Origin: Clostridia bacterium
GTDB lineage: Bacteria; Bacillota_A; Clostridia; Christensenellales; Aristaeellaceae
Reading direction: 5' to 3'
Assembly (NCBI GenBank): GCA_017648805.1
Contig: JAGCIC010000029.1
Coordinates: 1 to 16,763 of the forward strand
Length of the DNA stretch: 16,763 nt
Program-made: the position numbers and the translations under genes
Notes under the pieces: generated by a model
The model's input: the letters and a program-made list of their open reading frames with translations, nothing else
Databases searched by the model: none
What the model was told of the DNA's origin: nothing
Part shown: positions 6,728-12,423 of the stretch, piece after piece
Layout: each line of letters opens with the position of its first letter
How positions within the stretch are numbered: the first letter of the stretch is position 1

Positions 6728-7429
6728 TTACTCGGCGGTATAGGTGACGGTGACGTTGGCGCTCACGATGAGCTTTGCGGCCTGTACCACGGTAGCCGCG
6801 TCGCCGTAGGCCGCCTCCGCCTTCATGTCCCGGGTATACACGTTGCCCACGGTGTTGGAGTAGCTGTACACGCCGCCTTCGGATATGATTTCTATGCCGG
6901 TTATTCTGAGCCCCGCCGCCGCAGCCAGGATCTCGGCCTTCTGCTTCGCGTCCTCCACGGCGAGCTTGAGTGCTTCGGCCTTGGCTTCCCTGGTGTCCGA
7001 AGCGGAGAAGGTGATGCCGTTTAAGTCATTGGCGCCCGCTTCGAAGGCGGCGTCGATCAGCGCACCTACCTTGTCCATGTCGGTGACTTTGATGGCCAGG
7101 ATTGTATTGGCGCTGTAGGCGGTCAGGCGGGCCAGGTCGAAGGAGTAATCGTATATGGGGTTGATGTTGATATAGTCGGTGGTGATGTTTTCCTCGGGCA
7201 CGCCCTGCTCGATGAGCGCCTTGCGGATGGCGGCGATGGCCTCGTTGACCTTCTGCTGCGCCTTGAGCACGTTCTTGTCACGGGCGTTCACGCCCAGGGA
7301 GATCACGGCGGTGTCCGCGCTGATGCGGGTCTCGCCCGAGCCGGAGACGCTGATCTTGGTCTCGGCAACCGCCAGGGAGAAGGATAACGCCAGGCACAGG
7401 GCCAGTATCATGACGATAAGCTTTTTCAT
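6728..7429 (-). CDS. Exported SIMPL-domain (DUF541, YggE-like) protein
   Basis: 233 aa with a Sec signal peptide at 1-22 (MKKLIVMILALCLALSFSLAVA, cleavage before ETK) and no lipobox cysteine. The mature part is a SIMPL domain: it opens with ISVSGSGETRISADTAVISLGV, then the helix with a long alanine/lysine-rich repeat (AKAEALKLAVEDAKQKAEILAAAAGL) and ends in VSANVTVTYTAE, as in YggE-type periplasmic or cell-surface proteins. YggE has been linked to oxidative stress in Escherichia coli, but the biochemical role of the family is not established. The start ATG 7429 has AAAGGA 11 nt upstream, a wide gap, and the site may be partly masked by a stem (7435-7442 with 7485-7492). It is the first gene of a two-gene unit of exported proteins. 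Confidence 0.88.
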   Translation of the reverse strand: MKKLIVMILALCLALSFSLAVAETKISVSGSGETRISADTAVISLGVNARDKNVLKAQQKVNEAIAAIRKALIEQGVPEENITTDYININPIYDYSFDLARLTAYSANTILAIKVTDMDKVGALIDAAFEAGANDLNGITFSASDTREAKAEALKLAVEDAKQKAEILAAAAGLRITGIEIISEGGVYSYSNTVGNVYTRDMKAEAAYGDAATVVQAAKLIVSANVTVTYTAE

Positions 7430-7657
7430 TGTATGTTCCGTCCTTTATATAAATTGGTGAACTCGCAAAAGTCACTTGCTGTCTGACGGAACGTAAAGGA
7501 CAAATGTTCCAGCCGCCGGCGTGTTAAGTTTTGTGTGGGGGACAGACCGCGATCCGCCTGCCCGGACACTGAGCGCTTCAAGACGGGTCCGGGCAATTAA
7601 GCGGCTAAAGCGTTAATATCGTGTAATAAATGCATATCAAAGCAGAAAAATGTGTAA

Positions 7658-7674
7658 GATTTGCATAGCAAATC
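7658..7674. promoter_or_regulatory. Palindromic operator candidate, GATTTGC-ATA-GCAAATC
   Basis: A perfect 7-3-7 inverted repeat covering the -35 position of the ABC-operon promoter. A site placed there suits a regulator that contacts RNA polymerase, such as the AraC-type protein encoded at 11401, but the ligand is not proven. Confidence 0.6.
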
Positions 7675-7694
7675 CGCTATTATGGGGTTATAAT
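7661..7694 (+). promoter_or_regulatory. Promoter of the ABC transporter operon
   Basis: TATAAT at 7689-7694 is a perfect -10, but the hexamer 17 nt upstream (TAGCAA) is a poor -35, which suggests activator dependence. TTGCATA (7661-7667) and ATCCGC (7672-7677) upstream recur in the GH31 promoter, with ATCCGC exactly 11 nt before TATAAT in both. The start point would be near 7701. Confidence 0.65.
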
Positions 7695-7749
7695 ATACAC
7701 ATTCGGTAGAAATGAGTATAGAAATTCCGTACTGTAAGGGGTGGGCTCT

Positions 7750-8685
7750 ATGACCGTGACCGCTGTCGGAAGCAAAAAGAAGCGCCGCAGGTCCTGGCTG
7801 CAGGACTGGCGACTTTACGTGATGCTTATCCTGCCCATATCTTTTTACCTGCTTTTCTGTTATAAACCCATGGTGGGCATAATCATCGGCTTCCAGGATT
7901 TCAACATGTTCAAGGGAATGTGGGGCAGCCAGTGGATAGGGCTGGAGAACTTCCGCTTCTCAATGGGCATGCCTGACTTCTCCTACGCGCTGATAAACAC
8001 CCTGTGGCTCAACTTCATGGGTCTCGTGTGCGGTTTCCCGATACCGATCATACTGGCCATAATGCTCAACGAAATGCGCTCCTTAGCCATTAAAAAGGTA
8101 TCGCAGACGCTTCTGTACCTGCCGCACTTCTTAAGCTGGATCATCATCGGCGGCATGGTGCTGCAGATATTTTCTCCCAGCACCGGCATAATAAACTCCA
8201 CCCTGCTCAAATGGGGCTGGGTAAAGACGGGCATCCCGTTCCTTACCGAAGGCACCCACTGGCAGATCACCTACACGCTGGTGGGCGTGTGGCAGGGCAT
8301 GGGCTGGGGCACGATACTGTACCTGTCCGCCATAACCGGCATTAACATGGAACTGTTCGAGGCCGCGAAGATAGACGGCGCCAACAAGATGCAGCAGATC
8401 TGGCACGTGACGCTGCCCGGCATCCGCTCCACGATAGTGGTGCTGCTGATACTCAACGTGGGCCAGATGATGAACATAAGCTTCGACCGGCCCCAGATAC
8501 TGGGCAATCCGCAGGTGCGCAAATACTGCGACGTGCTCTCCACCTTCGTGTACCGCACCGGTATAACCAATTCCCAGTTCGCCAGAGCCACCGCCATAGG
8601 CCTGTTCCAGTCGGTGGTCGGGCTGATACTGATCTCGTCCGCCAACTTCGTGTCCACCAAGCTGGGCGAAGAGGGCATCTGGTAA
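7750..8685 (+). CDS. Sugar ABC transporter permease, LplB/YteP type
   Basis: 311-aa integral membrane subunit of a CUT1-type carbohydrate importer. A basic cytoplasmic N-terminus (KKKRRR) is followed by about six hydrophobic segments, the first near residues 22-45 (LYVMLILPISFYLLFCY). The EAA loop that docks the ATPase is EAAKIDGAN, E204 to N212, followed by IWHVTLPGI. The start chosen is ATG 7750, with AAGGGG 8 nt upstream; an in-frame GTG at 7741 abuts the Shine-Dalgarno and is unlikely. It is the first gene of the transporter operon, 12 nt before the second permease. The substrate is inferred from neighbours to be xyloglucan-derived oligosaccharides. Confidence 0.93.
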   Translation: MTVTAVGSKKKRRRSWLQDWRLYVMLILPISFYLLFCYKPMVGIIIGFQDFNMFKGMWGSQWIGLENFRFSMGMPDFSYALINTLWLNFMGLVCGFPIPIILAIMLNEMRSLAIKKVSQTLLYLPHFLSWIIIGGMVLQIFSPSTGIINSTLLKWGWVKTGIPFLTEGTHWQITYTLVGVWQGMGWGTILYLSAITGINMELFEAAKIDGANKMQQIWHVTLPGIRSTIVVLLILNVGQMMNISFDRPQILGNPQVRKYCDVLSTFVYRTGITNSQFARATAIGLFQSVVGLILISSANFVSTKLGEEGIW

Positions 8686-8697
8686 GGGGGCGGAAAC

Positions 8698-9612
8698 ATG
8701 ATCAAATCTGAAGCTTTGCAGCCGGTAAAGGCAAAAAAGGAAAAGAGCATCTGGACGGGCTACCAGGTGGCGCTCACGCTGATAATAGTGCTTATAAGCC
8801 TAACCTGCCTGCTGCCGTTCGTGAACGTGGCGGCAAATTCCCTGAGCACAAAGTCGGCCATACTGTCGGGCAGGGTCTCATTCTGGCCCGTGGGTTGGGA
8901 CTTTAACGCTTACAAGGCGATCTTCTCTGACCCGGCCATGGTGCGGAGCCTGTTCTACACCGTAGTCATAACGGTGGTGTATACCGCGTTTTCCATGCTG
9001 ATGACGGTGCTGATGGCGTATCCGCTCACCAAGAAACGCCTGGCGGGCCGCAGATTCTTCAACACCATGGCGCTGTTCACCATGTATTTTTCCGGCGGCA
9101 CGATACCGATCTACCTGAACATCAAGCAGCTGGGCATCCTGGATACGCCCTGGTCGCTGATACTGCCCGGCATGCTCTCCACCTACAACATGATAATCCT
9201 CAAAAGCTTCTTTTCCGCCCTGCCCGGGGAACTGGAGGAAGCGGCCATAATAGACGGTGCGAACGACTTCCTGGTGCTTATCAAGATCTACCTGCCCCTG
9301 TCGATGGCGTCGCTTGCCACGCTGACACTGTTCTACGCCGTAGGCAAGTGGAACAGCTTCCAGGACGCGCTGTACTACATACAGACCAAAGCGTACCAGC
9401 CCCTGCAGCTCAAGCTGTACCACATAATCAAGGGTTCCCAGGCGGTGGACATCGCCCAGATGGAAGGCGGCACGTCCACCATGGCTACCGAGATAAGCGA
9501 GTCCATACAGCCCGCCACCATCATTTTCGCCACGCTTCCCATACTGGTGGTGTACCCCTTCGTGCAGCGCTATTTCGTTAAAGGCGTCACCATCGGTGCC
9601 GTAAAGGGCTAA
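8698..9612 (+). CDS. Sugar ABC transporter permease, YtcP/YesQ type
   Basis: 304-aa membrane partner of the preceding permease. It has six predicted membrane segments, the first at about residues 24-46, and the EAA loop EEAAIIDGAN at 180-189 with IYLPLS following. The end FVQRYFVKGVTIGAVKG is characteristic of this subfamily. The two permeases form the heterodimeric channel. ATG 8698 is preceded by a GGGGGCGG purine run. The permeases use many ATA isoleucine codons, unlike the binding protein that follows. No ATPase gene follows, so the pair probably uses a shared MsmK/UgpC-like ATPase encoded elsewhere. Confidence 0.93.
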   Translation: MIKSEALQPVKAKKEKSIWTGYQVALTLIIVLISLTCLLPFVNVAANSLSTKSAILSGRVSFWPVGWDFNAYKAIFSDPAMVRSLFYTVVITVVYTAFSMLMTVLMAYPLTKKRLAGRRFFNTMALFTMYFSGGTIPIYLNIKQLGILDTPWSLILPGMLSTYNMIILKSFFSALPGELEEAAIIDGANDFLVLIKIYLPLSMASLATLTLFYAVGKWNSFQDALYYIQTKAYQPLQLKLYHIIKGSQAVDIAQMEGGTSTMATEISESIQPATIIFATLPILVVYPFVQRYFVKGVTIGAVKG

Positions 9613-9636
9613 AGGAAGCGCACGGACACGTACCTA

Positions 9637-9652
9637 ACCGCCCGAAGGCGGT
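9637..9652 (+). other. Intercistronic hairpin before the binding-protein gene
   Basis: ACCGCC-CGAA-GGCGGT: a perfect 6-bp stem with a four-base loop in the 69-nt gap between permease and binding-protein genes. Such hairpins often mark a processing or stability boundary that lets the binding protein be made in excess; that role is inferred here. Confidence 0.5.
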
Positions 9653-9681
9653 CAAATATATCATCTAAAGGAGAGACGACC

Positions 9682-11274
9682 ATGAAGAAGATCCTGGCTA
9701 TCCTGCTGGCGCTCGTGCTCGCACTGGGCATGTTCGGCGCGGTATCCGCGGAAGACGAGTGGCTCACGCTGCGCGTTGAGTGCTTCGACCGCGATATCAC
9801 CGGTCTTGACGTGACCGACTGCTGGCAGCTCCGTTATGCGCAGGAGCATTTCGGCGATCCCAACCACATCAAGCTGGAGTTCGTATCCTTCGCCCGCTGG
9901 ACCGAAGGCGACCTGCTGACCAACGCCCTTGCCGGCGGCACCGCTCCCGACCTGTGCATGACCTACGGCGGAGCCCTGGTGCAGCAGTGCATCGACAAGG
10001 AAGGCATCTGGCAGCTGGACGAGTTCATCGAAGAGTATGCTCCCAACCTCGTGGCTTTCCTGAGTGAGCAGCTGCTCACCTACGGCCAGTCCGACCACGA
10101 CGGCGACGGCGTCAAGGAGCAGTGGTTCATTCCCGCCCGCCGCATCAGCGTTGCCAACGTAGGCAACTTTATCCGCGCCGACTGGCTGGAAGCGCTGGAT
10201 ATGGAAAAGCCCACCACCGTGGACGAGTTCACCGATTACCTCCGCGCCGCCAAGGCCGCGGCTCTGGCCGGCGAGAACACCATGCCCTTCTCCTTCGGCA
10301 TCTACGCGCCCAACCCCATGTTCAACGTGCGCCGCTTCACCGATGCTTTCGTTGACTTCGACGAAGTGACCGAGGAAGACTGGTTCGCCTATTCCGCCAA
10401 CCCCGAGATGCTGCCCGGCGCCAAGGAAGGCTTCCGCTGGCTGAACACCCTGTATCATGAGGGCCTGCTGCCCGAGACCTTCGCGCTGACCGACAACGAC
10501 AAGGCCAACGACACCGCGCTGATCATGGGCTACAACGGCTTCTTCTCCCAGCAGCCCGACCAGCCCTGGCGCACCGACAAGAACTATCAGATCGAACTTG
10601 AGAAGAACGTTCCCGAAGGCCATTGGGTGACCGTGAACTGCTTCTACAACGAGAGCCTGGGCAAGTTCCTGCATGACAAGTATGCCGCCAACGGACTGAG
10701 CATCATTATCCCCAAGACCGCCGACGAAGCGACCGCCATCGCCGCCATCAAGTACCTTGACTGGATGGCCGAGCCCGAAAACATGTTCGCGATGCAGAAC
10801 GGCGTCGAAGGCATCAACTACGAGGGCATCGATCCCGTGCTGGGCATCCCCTACGGCGTGAAGAGCGCTGACGCAGTGCCCAACGAGAACAAGATCCATG
10901 CCGGCGACATCTGCTTCATCTCCAACGGCTATTTCTACGGCGACGACGCGAAGAACTCCGCCGCCCTGGCGCTGCCCTTCAAGGGATATGAAGAGGACGT
11001 CGTAGCCTCCTACGTAGACTCCCTGACCGATGCCTGGACCCAGATCAGCTTCACCGAGACGATCAAGGCCGAGACCGACTATGACGCCACCGTAAAGAGC
11101 AAGCAGGGCGAGTTCCTGGCTGCTGTGGTATCCTGCGATCCCGCCGAGTTCGACTCCGTGTTCGACGCCGGCATTCAGGACATCCTTTCTTCCGGCGCTG
11201 CCGAGATGATCGAGGGCTTCCGTGCCGCTTACCAGGCCGGCAGCTACCGCGGCGAGTTCCCCGGCAACATGTAA
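9682..11274 (+). CDS. Extracellular solute-binding protein of the oligosaccharide ABC importer
   Basis: 530-aa family 1 (LplA/YtcQ-like) binding protein that captures sugar outside the membrane and delivers it to the two upstream permeases. The signal peptide at 1-23 ends in AVSA before EDEW. There is no cysteine near the cleavage site, so it does not look lipidated, unlike most Gram-positive binding proteins. Residues 138-147 (DHDGDGVKEQ) form an EF-hand-like calcium loop, seen in other members of this family. NALAGGTAPDL is the usual family 1 motif. The start ATG has AAAGGAG 8 nt upstream. Isoleucine is encoded almost only by ATC, with ATA absent on my reading, which suggests high expression. 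It ends just before a strong stem-loop. Confidence 0.93.
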   Translation: MKKILAILLALVLALGMFGAVSAEDEWLTLRVECFDRDITGLDVTDCWQLRYAQEHFGDPNHIKLEFVSFARWTEGDLLTNALAGGTAPDLCMTYGGALVQQCIDKEGIWQLDEFIEEYAPNLVAFLSEQLLTYGQSDHDGDGVKEQWFIPARRISVANVGNFIRADWLEALDMEKPTTVDEFTDYLRAAKAAALAGENTMPFSFGIYAPNPMFNVRRFTDAFVDFDEVTEEDWFAYSANPEMLPGAKEGFRWLNTLYHEGLLPETFALTDNDKANDTALIMGYNGFFSQQPDQPWRTDKNYQIELEKNVPEGHWVTVNCFYNESLGKFLHDKYAANGLSIIIPKTADEATAIAAIKYLDWMAEPENMFAMQNGVEGINYEGIDPVLGIPYGVKSADAVPNENKIHAGDICFISNGYFYGDDAKNSAALALPFKGYEEDVVASYVDSLTDAWTQISFTETIKAETDYDATVKSKQGEFLAAVVSCDPAEFDSVFDAGIQDILSSGAAEMIEGFRAAYQAGSYRGEFPGNM

Positions 11275-11294
11275 TCAAGTCAGTATTCTTCCAA

Positions 11295-11320
11295 CGGGCG
11301 CCGGCTTCGGCCGGCGCCCG
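11295..11320 (+). terminator. Strong stem-loop after the binding-protein gene (terminator or mRNA stabiliser)
   Basis: CGGGCGCCGGC-TTCG-GCCGGCGCCCG: a perfect 11-bp GC stem capped by a stable UUCG tetraloop. The run after it (GGCTTTAAC) has only three T residues, so termination is probably partial. It separates abundant transporter mRNA from the regulator gene at 11401. Confidence 0.7.
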
Positions 11321-11400
11321 GCTTTAACAGATCCCGCGCCGCTTCCGTTGACCGTATCCGTGACAAGACCGCTTTTGACCGAACTGCGGAGGAACAGGAT

Positions 11401-12285
11401 ATGAACCGTAACTCAGTAAAACAACTCAGAAGCCCCACCACGATAAGCGATTCGGACAGGGGCTTTGAGGCGTTCTGCAATTACACGGAAGTGCTCACGA
11501 GCGGCGATTATCACTGCCACGACTACTACGAGTTCTATATCCACATGCGCGGGGGACAGTATTACGGCATAGGCGAGAAAATGTACAAGCTGCTGCCCAA
11601 CCAGCTGTTCATCATCCCTCCCGGAATAATGCACGGGCTGAGCTTCGAAGGGGAATTAAGGGACTACGAGCGCGCCTACATGAACGTGTCTACGGAGGCG
11701 CTCACCGCCCTGGGCTACGGGCGGGCGGACCTGGACAAACTGTTCCGCACATACGTTGACCAGCTGAACTTCACCTTCCAGTTGGACCCCATGGAAGCGG
11801 AGACCTGCGTAAACTGCATAAAGGCGCTCAAAAACGTGTCCGGGCCGCTGACCGGCATGGACCTTTACCACGCCTACAACGAGATCAACCGTTTCATCGA
11901 GACCGTGTGCTCCTGCATGCGCAAATCCCGCATGATAAAGGACCTGAGCATTTCCAAAAGCGTGATACAGGAAGTGCTCGTCTACCTGAACGCCAATTAC
12001 ACCCAGCAGATCAAGATCGGCGAGCTCGCCAAGCGCTTCGGCGTGAGTGTGAGTTATCTTTCCCGGGAATTCACCCGGCTCACCCGCCGCAGCGTTTACG
12101 AATACATTCTGTACTGCCGCGTGGCGCTGGCAAAACAGCTTATGAGGAGCGGCGCGTCGCTCAACACCATCGCCTACCAGTGCGGCTTCAACGACTATTC
12201 CAATTTCCTGCGTATATTCAATAAAATGGAAGGCGTTTCTCCCAGCGTTTACCGGGAGATGCTGCAGCAGAAAAAGCAGCTGTGA
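11401..12285 (+). CDS. AraC-family transcriptional regulator
   Basis: 294-aa DNA-binding protein. The N-terminal cupin sensor has HCHDYYEFYI (H38, H40) and PNQLFIIPPGIMHG, the usual ligand pocket elements. The C-terminal region, about residues 185-285, carries two helix-turn-helix motifs: IGELAKRFGVSVSYLSREFTR and the AraC signature ASLNTIAYQCGFNDYSNFLRIFNKMEGVSPS (positions 258-288 approximately). The start ATG has GGAGG 8 nt upstream. It lies between the transporter and enzyme genes, the usual place for a local activator that senses the imported sugar. The promoters at 7661 and 12362 share a motif that is a good candidate target. I saw no promoter of its own, so it may be read through from the transporter operon. 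Confidence 0.93.
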   Translation: MNRNSVKQLRSPTTISDSDRGFEAFCNYTEVLTSGDYHCHDYYEFYIHMRGGQYYGIGEKMYKLLPNQLFIIPPGIMHGLSFEGELRDYERAYMNVSTEALTALGYGRADLDKLFRTYVDQLNFTFQLDPMEAETCVNCIKALKNVSGPLTGMDLYHAYNEINRFIETVCSCMRKSRMIKDLSISKSVIQEVLVYLNANYTQQIKIGELAKRFGVSVSYLSREFTRLTRRSVYEYILYCRVALAKQLMRSGASLNTIAYQCGFNDYSNFLRIFNKMEGVSPSVYREMLQQKKQL

Positions 12286-12345
12286 GCGCCTTTGCGCATT
12301 TCTTTAAGCAAATTCCGAATAAGACATATCGTTCCCGCCCCGGAA

Positions 12346-12360
12346 GGTTTTCTGAAAACC
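12346..12360. promoter_or_regulatory. Palindrome upstream of the GH31 promoter, GGTTTTC-T-GAAAACC
   Basis: A perfect 7-1-7 inverted repeat that ends two bases before the -35 at 12362. It could be an operator or, less likely, part of a weak terminator for the AraC gene, since no T run follows. Confidence 0.45.
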
Positions 12361-12361
12361 G

Positions 12362-12391
12362 TTGCATAATCCGCGGCGCGGGTGTTATAAT
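12362..12391 (+). promoter_or_regulatory. Promoter of the GH31-CE2-GH5 operon
   Basis: TTGCAT (12362-12367) and a perfect TATAAT (12386-12391), 18 nt apart. ATCCGC at 12369-12374 sits 11 nt before TATAAT, the same spacing as at the ABC-operon promoter. The start point would be near 12398, about 26 nt before the GH31 ATG. Confidence 0.75.
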
Positions 12392-12423
12392 CGTACCGAA
12401 AAAATCTCTTGCGGAGTTATGAT

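Larger units (their letters stand above)
7430..7749. other. Divergent intergenic region between SIMPL gene and ABC operon
   Basis: About 320 nt without a gene. It holds an inverted repeat in the SIMPL leader (7435-7442 / 7485-7492), an 8-bp stem with a 19-nt loop (7560-7567 / 7587-7594), the word GGGGGACAGA (7537-7546), which also occurs at 2683-2692, and the ABC-operon promoter. No clear promoter for the SIMPL gene was found. Confidence 0.6.

Noticed and set aside
7603..7617. CcpA cre-like site around TAAAGCGTTAAT
   Set aside because: Several mismatches at the outer conserved positions of the cre consensus.
7741..7749. GTG start for the first permease
   Set aside because: It touches the AAGGGG ribosome-binding site; ATG 7750 has normal spacing.
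9661..10899. 412-codon minus-strand open frame across the binding-protein gene
   Set aside because: Antisense reading made possible by the strong codon bias of the binding-protein gene; no ribosome-binding site or domain.
12286..12297. Terminator after the AraC gene (GCGC-CTTT-GCGC)
   Set aside because: Only a 4-bp stem and a broken T run; too weak to call.
12409..12423. TTG start for GH31
   Set aside because: It overlaps the Shine-Dalgarno used by ATG 12424, and homology to YicI begins at MKFTNGYWL.
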